Shown here: piece after piece, positions 25,339-32,709 of the stretch
Position numbering within the stretch: position 1 is the first letter of the stretch
How the letters are laid out: each line of letters opens with the position of its first letter
Assembly: GCA_029975215.1 (NCBI GenBank)
Contig: JARKPO010000076.1
Location: 20,936-84,935 of the forward strand
Direction of reading: 5' to 3'
Source: Levilinea sp.
Lineage (GTDB): Bacteria > Chloroflexota > Anaerolineae > Anaerolineales > Anaerolineaceae
Length of the DNA stretch: 64,000 nt
Position numbers and translations under genes: made by a program
Notes under the pieces: model-generated
What the model saw: only the letters and a program-made list of their open reading frames with translations
The model's database searches: none
What the model was told of the DNA's origin: nothing

Positions 25339-26331
25339 ATGACCGCCGCGAATAATAAAGCAGAACGTCTGGCACAAATTGAAGCATTGTTGTTGGCAAA
25401 CCCTCAAGGGTTGACTCAAGCAGAACTGGCGCGCCGTTTGGGAGTGAATCGTTCCACCATCCACCGCAATTTACAAAGCATGGCTGCGCCGGTGTATGAG
25501 GAAGGGGGGCGGTTGTTTATTGACCGCGAAGCCTCATTGGTGAATGTGCGTTTTTCGCTGCACGAAGCGGTGTCCGTTCATCTGGCGGCTCGTTTGCTGG
25601 CTAATTGTTCCGACCGGCAAAACCCGCACGCGGCTTCTGCGCTGCGTAAACTGGGGCTTTCTCTGCGGACTCTGGCACCCACAATTGCCAAATACGTGCA
25701 GGCCTCGGCTAATGAGATGGACAGCCCCTCGGGCCGTCGGTCGGACCCGCGCTATTTGCAGGTGATGGAAAAGCTGACCCTGGCCTGGGCCGAACGGCGG
25801 CGAGTGCACATTTGGTATGAAAACCATGAGCTTATTAAGAAATATGATTTTGCTCCTTATTACCTGGAGCCGTATGCGACCGGTCAGACCACGTATGTGA
25901 TTGGGACGATCGCCCCGCAGAACTTACGGCGCACGTTTAAAGTGGAGCGTATTCAGCGCATTGAGCTGCTGCGCCAGGAGTACCAGATTTTTGAAGATTT
26001 GGACCCTGAGACGCTCTTTATGGACGCCTGGGGCATTTGGACCAGCGACCGGCAGCCGGTGAAGGTGGTATTGAAATTTGGGCCGCGAGTGGCAAGCAGG
26101 GTGAGGGAAACTCGCTGGCATCGCTCAGAGCAGGTGACCGTTCTTCCAGACGGCAGCCTGCTCTGGAGTGCTTGGGTAGCTGAACCGCGTGAGATGATGA
26201 ACTGGATCCGTGGGTGGGGGGCACAGGTGGAGGTTTTGGAGCCGGAGGAAGTGCGCAGGGAGATAGCTCAGGAAGCGCGGGATCTGATGCGCCTGTATGA
26301 AGGGGACGGAAGGCCGCCCGAGGAAGCGTAA
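25339..26331 (+). CDS. WYL-domain transcriptional regulator
   Basis: 330 residues. An N-terminal winged helix-turn-helix (GLTQAELARRLGVNRSTIHRNL, about 25-46) precedes a helical linker and a WYL domain (about 150-245) with VHIWYENHE, YDFAPYYLEPYATGQTTYVIG and RRTFKVERIQRI. A C-terminal WCX-type extension follows. WYL regulators sense ligands, often nucleic acids, and control defence or DNA-repair genes; no such target is adjacent. The upstream 150 bases hold no convincing promoter. A transposase gene follows after 29 bases in the same direction, probably by chance. Confidence 0.85.
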   Translation: MTAANNKAERLAQIEALLLANPQGLTQAELARRLGVNRSTIHRNLQSMAAPVYEEGGRLFIDREASLVNVRFSLHEAVSVHLAARLLANCSDRQNPHAASALRKLGLSLRTLAPTIAKYVQASANEMDSPSGRRSDPRYLQVMEKLTLAWAERRRVHIWYENHELIKKYDFAPYYLEPYATGQTTYVIGTIAPQNLRRTFKVERIQRIELLRQEYQIFEDLDPETLFMDAWGIWTSDRQPVKVVLKFGPRVASRVRETRWHRSEQVTVLPDGSLLWSAWVAEPREMMNWIRGWGAQVEVLEPEEVRREIAQEARDLMRLYEGDGRPPEEA

Positions 26332-26360
26332 ACATGGGCGGTACGAGAAGAGGGTGAAGA

Positions 26361-26927
26361 ATGGCCTATGATCCGCGCGTTCACCACCGCCGGTCCATCC
26401 GCCTGCAGGGGTATGATTATACCCAGGCGGGAGCGTACTTCATCACCCTGACCACGCAAGGGCGGGAGCCGTTGTTTGGAACCGTGCTGGATGGGCAAAT
26501 GTATGTGAATGCGTTGGGGGAAATGGTGGCTGAAGAATGGGAACGGTTGGAGCGGCGTTTCCCCAGCGTGGAATTGGATGCATTTTGTGTGATGCCAAAC
26601 CACATGCACGCGATTCTTGTGCTTGGTGAACGAGCGGTGGGGGGTCGCCGTGCTGCGGCGCGCGAGCAGTTTGGTTCTCCGGTGGTGAGGTCGATTCCGA
26701 CCATCATCCGGTCGTATAAATCCAGTGTGGCTCAGCGGCATCTATTTTTGCACGGACGAGATGCGGTGCCGTTGTGGCAGCGCAATTATTATGAGCATGT
26801 CATTCGTCATGCGGCCGAGTTGGAGCGCATCCGCAGGTATATTATCGAGAATCCGGCGCGGTGGAACGAATCGGTAGGGGAACGGGGGATTCCGCAACGA
26901 ATTGGTAGGGGCACGGGGGACACGTGA
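26361..26927 (+). CDS. REP-associated tyrosine transposase (RAYT)
   Basis: 188 residues, Y1/HUH-type single-strand nuclease of the Transposase_17 family. The HUH histidines are in FCVMPNHMHAILVL (about H80 and H82), the opening YDYTQAGAYFITLTTQGRE is typical, and the catalytic tyrosine is likely in WQRNYYEHVIRHAAELERIRRYIIENPARW (about 142-143). RAYTs are domesticated relatives of IS200/IS605 TnpA that act on REP palindromes. The last 13 codons and the stop lie within the first of two tandem REP-like repeats. The gene is intact. Confidence 0.9.
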   Translation: MAYDPRVHHRRSIRLQGYDYTQAGAYFITLTTQGREPLFGTVLDGQMYVNALGEMVAEEWERLERRFPSVELDAFCVMPNHMHAILVLGERAVGGRRAAAREQFGSPVVRSIPTIIRSYKSSVAQRHLFLHGRDAVPLWQRNYYEHVIRHAAELERIRRYIIENPARWNESVGERGIPQRIGRGTGDT

Positions 26928-27062
26928 CGGATTGGATCTGAGATTAAACCCCTGTGCCCCAACGCGTGCCCCAACGAGGATTCCGCAACGAATTGGTAGG
27001 GGCACGGGGGACACGTGACGGATTGAATCTGAGATTAAACCCCCGTGCCCCAACGCGTGCCC
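26887..27062. repeat. Two tandem REP-like repeats (about 91 bp each) next to the RAYT gene
   Basis: Copy 1 starts at 26887 and copy 2 at 26978. Over the first 85 bases they differ at two positions. Each contains a long inverted repeat, GGGGCACGGGGG (26908-26919 in copy 1) with CCCCTGTGCCCC or CCCCCGTGCCCC about 30 bases on, plus a shared GTGCCCCAACGCGTGCCCC end and an inner AATCTGAGATT dyad in copy 2. In copy 1 the one non-matching stem position is a T opposite G, which still pairs as G-U in RNA. Copy 1 supplies the RAYT stop codon; copy 2 ends 5 bases before the tRNA terminator. Confidence 0.85.
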
Positions 27063-27066
27063 TAGG

Positions 27067-27099
27067 AATAAAAAAACCGTCAGATATCAAATCTGACGG
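27067..27099 (-). terminator. Intrinsic terminator after tRNA-Lys
   Basis: Minus-strand hairpin: 9-bp perfect stem CCGTCAGAT/ATCTGACGG (27077-27085 with 27091-27099), 5-base loop, then TTTTTTTATT. It lies 4 bases after the tRNA 3' end. Confidence 0.92.
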
Positions 27100-27103
27100 A
27101 AAG

Positions 27104-27175
27104 TGACTCACCAGGGACTTGAACCCTGAACCCACTGATTAAGAGTCAGTTGCTCTGCCATTGAGCTAGTGAGCC
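27104..27175 (-). tRNA. tRNA-Lys (anticodon CUU)
   Basis: Complete 72-base cloverleaf on the minus strand. The acceptor stem is GGCTCAC/GTGAGTC with discriminator A, the D arm GCTC...GAGC, the anticodon arm ACTGA-CTCTTAA-TCAGT (CTT at positions 34-36), and the T arm CAGGG-TTCAAGT-CCCTG. CCA is not encoded. Confidence 0.96.
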
Positions 27176-27224
27176 GAATTACGTGGCTATTATACCGCGT
27201 TCTGCCCGGCTGTCAATGCGAGGG

Positions 27225-27593
27225 TTAGCGCAGCTCTTTGCCAAAAGGAAACAGGGCCAACGGAATCAACTTGAGATGCTGGCTGGCAAAGGGCAGCCCT
27301 ACGATGGTGAGGGCCAGGATGGCGGCGTGCACCAGGTGAGCGACGGCAATTTCCCAACCGAACAGCACCGCCCATAAGATATTAAACAGCGCCTCCAAAA
27401 AGCCCCCCGACTCTGGGCGGACAACGATCTCACGGCCAAAGGGGGTCAACGTGGCGACGCCCAGCTTGATAGACTGAATGCCAAAGGGGATGCCCACAAT
27501 GGTCAGGCAGGTGGCCAAACCGCCCAAAATGTAACCCATACCAGCGACAAAGCCGCCAAATACCAACCAGATTAAATTACCCAGGAAACTCAT
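27225..27593 (-). CDS. YccF-family inner membrane protein
   Basis: 122 residues in two similar hydrophobic halves, each with a short IVGIPFGxQ-type motif: CLTIVGIPFGIQSIKLGVATLTPFG and ALTIVGLPFASQHLKLIPLALFPFG. This is the YccF/DUF307 pattern; the function of the family is unknown. It stands alone on the minus strand between tRNA-Lys and the dehydrogenase gene. The ATG at 27593 has GGAGTG upstream. Confidence 0.88.
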   Translation of the reverse strand: MSFLGNLIWLVFGGFVAGMGYILGGLATCLTIVGIPFGIQSIKLGVATLTPFGREIVVRPESGGFLEALFNILWAVLFGWEIAVAHLVHAAILALTIVGLPFASQHLKLIPLALFPFGKELR

Positions 27594-27653
27594 TGTACAC
27601 TCCTTTCACTCTATTGGTATGTACGCAGAATCCCAGGAAAAGTTGCGGCGTGC

Positions 27654-28640
27654 TCAGGCTGAGCCCAGGGCGGCAGCATTGGCGCAGAAGCGCAGCGGCT
27701 GACCAGCCAACCCCAGCAGTAAATTTTCCACTGCGATCAGGGCCATATTCAGCCGCACCTGCCCCGCAGCGCTGGCGATATGGGGGGTGATGATCACATT
27801 GGGCATGGCCAGCAGGGGACTGTCGGGGGGGATGGGCTCGGGATCAAAGACATCCAGCGCAGCGGCAGCCAAACGGCCGGATTTCAGGGCCGCCTGCAGA
27901 GCTTGCGGTTCCACAATAGGACCGCGCGCAGTGTTCACCAGTACCGCCCCGGGCTTCATCTGTTCCAGGGTCTCGGCGTTGAACATTCCGCGGGTTTGCG
28001 GGGAGAGGTATACGTGAATGGAGATGAAATCGCTTTGGCGCAGCAGCTCTGGCAGGGTCACGAACTGAATGCCGAAAGACTTCTCCAACTGCACATCGGG
28101 GTTTAGGTCATGCACCAGCAGGCGCATACCAAAGCCCTGGGCACGGCGGGCCACGGCCTGGCCAATGCGCCCAAAACCGACAATGCCCAGCGTGCTGCCG
28201 TACAGGTCTTTGCCCACCAGGATATCCGGCCCCCAGGGCCGCCAGATTCCGGCGCGTACCTCGCGGTCGCCCTCCACTACGCGGCGAGCGGCGGCCAACA
28301 GCAGGGCCATGGCAAAATCGGCGCAGGCCTCGGTGAGCACACCGGGGGTGTGCCCCACAGGGATGCTGCGGGCGGAGGCAGCGGCCAGGTCAATATTATC
28401 GGTGCCCACGGCCATTTGCGACAGCACACGGAAATTAGGCCCGGCCAACGCGATCATTTGCGCATCCAGCGGATCAGTCAGCAGGGAGAGCAGGCCGTCC
28501 AGGTGGGGCATACGCGCTTCTAACTCGGCCCGCGGTGGCGGCTCGCTGCCCTCCCACACCTCCATTTGCACACGGCCCTCCAATTGTTTTAAGGCTTGGG
28601 CGGCGATGCGCCGAGTGACAAAAACCCGCGGTCCGTCCAT
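27654..28640 (-). CDS. D-2-hydroxyacid dehydrogenase (glyoxylate/hydroxypyruvate reductase type)
   Basis: 328 residues. The NAD(P)-binding loop is GFGRIGQAVARRAQGFG (about 149-165). Catalytic residues are in VNTARGPIVEPQAL (Arg), LDVFDPEPIPPDSPLL (Glu) and VIITPHIASA (His). There is no ACT domain, so it is a short hydroxypyruvate/glyoxylate-reductase-like enzyme rather than a long SerA. It lies 65 bases downstream of a serine-glyoxylate-type aminotransferase, which would supply hydroxypyruvate for reduction to glycerate; run in reverse the pair could make serine. The ATG at 28640 has a perfect AGGAGG. Confidence 0.88.
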   Translation of the reverse strand: MDGPRVFVTRRIAAQALKQLEGRVQMEVWEGSEPPPRAELEARMPHLDGLLSLLTDPLDAQMIALAGPNFRVLSQMAVGTDNIDLAAASARSIPVGHTPGVLTEACADFAMALLLAAARRVVEGDREVRAGIWRPWGPDILVGKDLYGSTLGIVGFGRIGQAVARRAQGFGMRLLVHDLNPDVQLEKSFGIQFVTLPELLRQSDFISIHVYLSPQTRGMFNAETLEQMKPGAVLVNTARGPIVEPQALQAALKSGRLAAAALDVFDPEPIPPDSPLLAMPNVIITPHIASAAGQVRLNMALIAVENLLLGLAGQPLRFCANAAALGSA

Positions 28641-28667
28641 CTTCACCTCCTGGGGCGCGCTGAGATG

Positions 28668-28681
28668 CTATATTGATATAG
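28668..28681. promoter_or_regulatory. Perfect AT-rich palindrome between the aminotransferase and dehydrogenase genes
   Basis: CTATATTGATATAG, a 6-2-6 perfect dyad, about 28 bases upstream of the dehydrogenase ATG. It could be an operator or an internal -10 region; no partner -35 is clear. Confidence 0.35.
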
Positions 28682-28705
28682 TAAATAATGAAGAAGCCAG
28701 GGGGC

Positions 28706-29827
28706 TTACAGCGCGCCCTGGTTTTGTTCGCAGAAAGACCGCAGAGCGGCCAGGGTCTCGTCAATATCCGCGTCGGTGGTGGTGGGGGACATGTGGCCGA
28801 TGCGAATGATTTGGTCTTTGAGCGCTCCCAACCCGCCGGAGATTTTGATGCCCGCTTCGCGTTCCAGGTAGGAGACAATTTTGCCGGTGGGCACACCTGC
28901 GGGGCCGTAGGCGGCGGTGAGTACAGGGGCCAGCATGTCATCTGGCGTGTAGGGGCGAAGCCCAATCTGTCGCAGACCCTGGCGCAGGCGCAGCGCCAGC
29001 CCGCGGTAGCGCTCCAGACGGGTAGCGATGCCTTCGGCTAACAGCTGTTTTAAACTGGCGTTGAGCGCCATGACGTTGTTGGTTGCCATGGTGATGGGGA
29101 AGGGATGCCAGTCGGCCCAATCTTCGGCGTAGTGACGCCATACGCGCAAATTGGTGTACCAGCCGTGGTTGGAGGAGGGCACGCGGTCAATCGACTCCCA
29201 GGCGCGCGGCCCTACCGCCACAGGCGCCAGGCCAGGAGGAGCACCCAGGCATTTTTGGGTGGCCGAGGCCATCAGATCAATGCCCCAGTCGTCCATTTGA
29301 AACGGCAGACCGCCCAAGGAGGATACCGCGTCCACGAAGAAGAGCACCCCGCGCTGGCGGCAGAGCGCGCCAAGCTCGGCGATGGGGTTGGCGATGGTGG
29401 TGGAAGTTTCCAGATGCACCACGGCTACGGCGCGCGCATCGGGGTGGGCGTCCAACGCGGCGGCAAAATCCGCACTGCGCAGGGGTTGACCCCATTCGGC
29501 GTTCACCGGCACCGTCACCAGACCGCTGCTTTCGGCAATGGCCACCAACCGCTGACCAAAAAAACCGTTGATCCCCACCAGCAATTTTTCACCGGTCAAC
29601 AGGGCCGATCCCAGGCAGGCGTCAATCCCCGCCGAGCCAGACCCCGGCATGAGGAAGATATCACCGGAGGTTTGGATGACCTGACGCAGTAAGGAGAGGG
29701 TTTCATTATAAAAATCGGTGAAGGCCGGGCCGTAGTGCGGCGGTACTGGGCTGCCCATCGCTTCCAAGACCGCCGGATCGGGCTGGATGGGGCCGGGAAT
29801 CATCAACTTGAGCGATTGTTTGAGCAT
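28706..29827 (-). CDS. Class V aminotransferase (serine-glyoxylate / alanine-glyoxylate type)
   Basis: 373 residues, fold type I PLP enzyme. It opens KLMIPGPIQPDPAVLEAM, as in the SGAT/AGT group. FFVDAVSSLGGLPFQMDDWGIDL holds the PLP Asp, SATQKCLGAPPGLAPVAV the Schiff-base Lys, and EAGIKISGGLGALKDQIIRIGHMS the C-terminal signature. Likely substrates are serine, alanine or phosphoserine with glyoxylate or 2-oxoglutarate. ATG at 29827 fits the family start; AAAGG lies about 10 bases upstream. It is followed by the 2-hydroxyacid dehydrogenase gene, making a two-gene serine/glyoxylate unit. Confidence 0.88.
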   Translation of the reverse strand: MLKQSLKLMIPGPIQPDPAVLEAMGSPVPPHYGPAFTDFYNETLSLLRQVIQTSGDIFLMPGSGSAGIDACLGSALLTGEKLLVGINGFFGQRLVAIAESSGLVTVPVNAEWGQPLRSADFAAALDAHPDARAVAVVHLETSTTIANPIAELGALCRQRGVLFFVDAVSSLGGLPFQMDDWGIDLMASATQKCLGAPPGLAPVAVGPRAWESIDRVPSSNHGWYTNLRVWRHYAEDWADWHPFPITMATNNVMALNASLKQLLAEGIATRLERYRGLALRLRQGLRQIGLRPYTPDDMLAPVLTAAYGPAGVPTGKIVSYLEREAGIKISGGLGALKDQIIRIGHMSPTTTDADIDETLAALRSFCEQNQGAL

Positions 29828-29877
29828 AGGAGGAGGTCCTTTCCAAAACAAATTTGGGACGATGGGGTTCTTATTAA

Positions 29878-29906
29878 ACAATAGCGAAAAAAGAAACGTA
29901 ATTCAA
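29878..29906 (-). promoter_or_regulatory. Probable promoter of the aminotransferase gene
   Basis: Minus strand: TTGAAT (29906-29901), 17-base spacer, TATTGT (29883-29878). About 50 bases upstream of the ATG at 29827. Confidence 0.5.
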
Positions 29907-29922
29907 CCCGTGTGATTGGCTG

Positions 29923-29936
29923 GTGACAAATGTCAC
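29923..29936. promoter_or_regulatory. Operator-like palindrome GTGACA-AA-TGTCAC
   Basis: Perfect 6-2-6 dyad placed 17 bases upstream of the aminotransferase -35 and about 75 bases upstream of the liv -35. TGTGATT occurs on both sides (29911 and about 29945). The form resembles sites of Crp/Fnr-type dimers; the regulator is unknown. Confidence 0.5.
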
Positions 29937-30012
29937 GCAAATTTGTGTGATTAACCGGTATCTTGTCTCATCAAATTGGATTTTGTATATTAAAGACGTA
30001 CCTGTAAATCTA

Positions 30013-30040
30013 TTGACAAAAATTTGAAAAATAGTGTAAT
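30013..30040 (+). promoter_or_regulatory. Promoter of the liv operon
   Basis: Consensus TTGACA (30013-30018), 16-base spacer, TGTAAT (30035-30040); TAATAT two bases on is an alternative -10. Puts the transcript start near 30047, about 300 bases before the first gene. Confidence 0.7.
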
Positions 30041-30046
30041 ATGTCA

Positions 30047-30349
30047 TGTATCTTGCCATATAAACAGCAGAGAAAGATCCCGCACGAGGATTTAAACCCT
30101 TGCCCATTCTTTCAGATGCCGAAGTAAATGGCAGTTTCCCAATACTCTTTAGCAAATTCTCCCTTCCGCGCTGGAAAGCGTCTGGGAATTAACGGCAGAA
30201 CGTTAACGCCCACGTTACGGTTACCTGTCGTACCCTCATACTGAAGGAGGTGCATTTCGCGCAGGTATTCTGAGCGAATTTGAAATAGATAAATCAGGTA
30301 AGCTGCAACCATTTTCGAACACGAATTGATCACTAAGGAGGATCAGAAG
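30047..30349 (+). ncRNA. Long structured 5' leader of the liv operon (candidate cis-acting RNA)
   Basis: About 300 bases between promoter and ATG. Visible pairings are TTCCCA (30136-30141) with TGGGAA (30183-30188), which enclose a GCGCT/AGCGT stem capped by a GGAA tetraloop (30168-30181), and AACGT (30199-30203) with ACGTT (30212-30216). An isolated AAGGAGG near 30243 is not linked to a long frame. No poly-U terminator and no T-box or known riboswitch signature were found. Confidence 0.35.
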
Positions 30350-31501
30350 ATGTCGAAGCGTATTTTAGTATCTGTGTTTTTGCTGGCAGCCGTTTTGTTG
30401 GCCTCCTGCCAACCGGCTGCTCCAGCAGCCCCTGCGGCGGAAACCGGCCCGATCAAAGTGGCGGTTTTGGCCCCGTTGAGCGGTCCTGTGCCTACCTTCG
30501 GTGTATCCACCCGCGACGGTGCCTTGATGGCCATCGAGGAATGGAATGCCAAGGGCGGTGTTTTGGGCCGCAAGATCGAAGCGGTCGTGGAAGACAGCCA
30601 GTGCACGCCTGACCCGGCTGTGAACGCGGCCAACAAGGTCATCGATCAGGACAAGGTCCATTACATCATCGGCGAAGTGTGCTCGAAGGCTTCCATTCCG
30701 ATTTCGGAAATTGCCGAGGCCAAGGGCGTGGTGCAGATCAGCCCCACCTCCACCAACCCGGATGTGACCCTCAAGGCCGATGGCTCGACCAAGAAGTACA
30801 TCTTCCGCGCTTGCTTCATTGACCCCTTCCAGGGTCTGGTGATGGCCAAGTTCGCCCAGGGTAAGGGCTACAAGACTGCCTTCATCATGTTCGATCAGGG
30901 TAATGACTACGTGCGCGGCCTGGCCGAGGCGTTTGAAAAGTCCTGGACCGAAGCGGGCGGTACGGTGGTCGGCAAGGAAACCTACACCAGCCAGGACATC
31001 GACTTCTCGGCGATTTTGGCCAAGGTGGCTGAGAGCAAGGCCGAAGTGCTCTTCCTGCCCGATTACTACAACATTGTCAACCTGGTAGCTGCCCAAGCCA
31101 AGGAAAAGGGTGTGACCTCGGTGATGATGGGCGGTGACGGTTGGGATTCCCCTGACCTGGATGCGAAGGCTGCTGACGGCGGTTTCTTCTCGAACCACTA
31201 CTCTCCGGAAGATACCCGCGCCAAAGTGGTTGACTTCGTGAAGGCTTACAACGCGAAGTATGGCTCCACCCCCGACGCTCTGGCTGCTCTGGCCTATGAC
31301 GCGACCTACCTGCTCCTGACGGCCATTGAAAAGGCTGGCACGGACGATGCGGCCAAGGTTGCCGAAGCACTGGCTGCCATTGAGCTGGAAGTTGTTTCCG
31401 GTAAGGTCAGCTTTGATAAGTCTCACAACCCGATTAAGGCTGCGGCTGTGCTGCAGGTGAAAGACGGAAAGGTATCCTTCGTCGAGTCGGTAGCTCCGTA
31501 A
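30350..31501 (+). CDS. Branched-chain amino-acid ABC transporter, substrate-binding lipoprotein
   Basis: 383 residues, type I periplasmic-binding fold (LivJ/LivK family). A signal peptide with lipobox LLASC gives the lipid-anchored C20, followed by an Ala/Pro linker. The mature part begins PIKVAVLAPLSGPVPTFGVS and includes GGVLGRKIEAVVEDSQCTP, YIIGEVCSKASIP and GVVQISPTSTNPDVT, typical of Leu/Ile/Val or related amide binders. The ATG at 30350 has AAGGAGG at ideal spacing; the upstream in-frame codons are not used. First gene of a complete liv-type operon. Codon choice is notably uniform (AAG, GGC, ACC), fitting strong expression. Confidence 0.92.
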   Translation: MSKRILVSVFLLAAVLLASCQPAAPAAPAAETGPIKVAVLAPLSGPVPTFGVSTRDGALMAIEEWNAKGGVLGRKIEAVVEDSQCTPDPAVNAANKVIDQDKVHYIIGEVCSKASIPISEIAEAKGVVQISPTSTNPDVTLKADGSTKKYIFRACFIDPFQGLVMAKFAQGKGYKTAFIMFDQGNDYVRGLAEAFEKSWTEAGGTVVGKETYTSQDIDFSAILAKVAESKAEVLFLPDYYNIVNLVAAQAKEKGVTSVMMGGDGWDSPDLDAKAADGGFFSNHYSPEDTRAKVVDFVKAYNAKYGSTPDALAALAYDATYLLLTAIEKAGTDDAAKVAEALAAIELEVVSGKVSFDKSHNPIKAAAVLQVKDGKVSFVESVAP

Positions 31502-31517
31502 GACGAACGATGATCCA

Positions 31518-31546
31518 CGAGGGGCGGCCTCATCGGCCGCCCCTCG
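31518..31546 (+). terminator. Strong hairpin between binding-protein and permease genes
   Basis: 12-bp perfect GC-rich stem CGAGGGGCGGCC/GGCCGCCCCTCG (31518-31529 with 31535-31546), 5-base loop. No U-run follows, so full termination is unlikely; such hairpins after binding-protein genes usually protect the upstream mRNA or slow read-through, leaving more binding protein than permease. Confidence 0.7.
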
Positions 31547-31574
31547 CTACAACTGCTTCCCCAGGTGAAACCTT

Positions 31575-32702
31575 ATGAGCGTTTCCTCCACCACAGCAAA
31601 TCGCCCTTCATTGTATGACTTGATTATTAAAAGGGGATGGTTAGGCAAAGGGCTGTTGATTGTTGTTGGGCTGTTGGCGTTATGGAAAATTGTCGTTTCG
31701 CTGCTGGCCAATCCAACCCTTTTCCTCCAGCAAGTTATTAACGGCTTGCAATTGGGGTTTGTGTATGCCCTGATTGCTTTGGGCTATACGATGGTCTACG
31801 GCATTGTGCGCCTGATCAACTTTGCGCACGGTGACGTGTTTATGGTTGGAGCCTTTGTCAGCTTTTACGGCATTGCTCGTTTTCAGCTGCATAACTGGCT
31901 TTCAAACCTGGCTCCCAACCTGCCGCTGATTTTGACTCAGGCGGTAGGGACGTTGTCGGTTATGGCCGCGGCGATGGCGGCCTGTGCGCTGCTGGCGTTC
32001 ACCATTGAGCGCATTGCCTACAAACCTTTGCGCAATGCCCCGCGTATTTCGGCTCTGATCACAGCCATTGGCGTTTCCTTCTTTCTGGAGTATTTTGGCG
32101 CGCTGAAGTTTGTCTTCACCCCCAACTTCATTACGTATAAGCGCCCATTTGACATCACCACCTGGTTTGTCAACAGCCAGGGCGTTGGACAACTGATCCA
32201 AGGGGATACGATCCCAGAAGGCAGTGTTATTTTTTCAAACATCTTCATCATCATCGTGATTGCCTCTGTGGCTCTCTTGATGGCATTGAATTATATCGTG
32301 CAGAAGACCCGGGTCGGTAAGGCCATGCGCGCGGTGGCATATGATAAGCAGACCGCTCGGTTGATGGGCATCAACACCGATTGGATTATTTCCTTCACCT
32401 TTATGATCGGTGCGGCGCTTGCAGGCGCAGCCGGTATGTTATACGCCATTGCTTTCCCGCAGGTATTTTTCTGGATGGGGATCATCCCCGGCTTGAAAGC
32501 CTTTGTAGCAGCCGTCCTGGGCGGCATCGGGAGCATCCCCGGCGCGGTGATTGGTGCGTTGATTATGGGTCAAGCCGAAGTGCTCAGCGCAGCGTACATC
32601 TCCACCCCCATGCGCGATGCCATCGCTTTCAGCATCTTGATCATCGTTCTGCTTATCCGCCCCACCGGTATCTTCGGTGAACCCAGCCGAGAAAAAGCCT
32701 GA
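31575..32702 (+). CDS. livH: Branched-chain amino-acid ABC transporter permease LivH
   Basis: 375 residues with about eight to nine helices. It carries the LivH core: NGLQLGFVYALIALGYTMVYGIVRLINFAHGDVFMVGAF near the start of the conserved region and VLGGIGSIPGAVIGALIMGQAE late. It is about 70 residues longer than E. coli LivH, with an added N-terminal helix and a longer periplasmic loop near 175-210. It forms the membrane channel with LivM, powered by LivG and LivF. Confidence 0.93.
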   Translation: MSVSSTTANRPSLYDLIIKRGWLGKGLLIVVGLLALWKIVVSLLANPTLFLQQVINGLQLGFVYALIALGYTMVYGIVRLINFAHGDVFMVGAFVSFYGIARFQLHNWLSNLAPNLPLILTQAVGTLSVMAAAMAACALLAFTIERIAYKPLRNAPRISALITAIGVSFFLEYFGALKFVFTPNFITYKRPFDITTWFVNSQGVGQLIQGDTIPEGSVIFSNIFIIIVIASVALLMALNYIVQKTRVGKAMRAVAYDKQTARLMGINTDWIISFTFMIGAALAGAAGMLYAIAFPQVFFWMGIIPGLKAFVAAVLGGIGSIPGAVIGALIMGQAEVLSAAYISTPMRDAIAFSILIIVLLIRPTGIFGEPSREKA

Positions 32703-32709
32703 GGCCGCT

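Larger units (their letters stand above)
29828..30349. other. Divergent intergenic region (522 bp) with two promoters, an operator-like palindrome and a long leader
   Basis: The region is AT-rich compared with its surroundings and separates the minus-strand aminotransferase unit from the plus-strand liv operon. It holds a promoter for each side (29878-29906 and 30013-30040), the palindrome at 29923-29936 and, from about 30047 on, a leader of about 300 bases with several inverted repeats. No protein of convincing length is encoded in it. Confidence 0.8.

Noticed and set aside
25339..26927. WYL regulator and RAYT as a defence island
   Set aside because: WYL regulators often control defence genes, but no nuclease, CRISPR or BREX/DISARM-type genes are within several kb on either side.
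26887..27062. Tandem repeats read as a CRISPR array
   Set aside because: Only two units, directly adjoining with no unique spacers, and the unit is 91 bp with long palindromes; fits REP elements beside a RAYT gene.
29828..29881. Upstream extension of the aminotransferase gene to 29881
   Set aside because: The added 18 residues are not part of the family start, and the predicted -10 (29883-29878) would overlap that start codon.
30047..30349. T-box or known amino-acid riboswitch in the liv leader
   Set aside because: No T-box core sequence, no terminator with U-run and no familiar riboswitch core were found; left as an unassigned leader.
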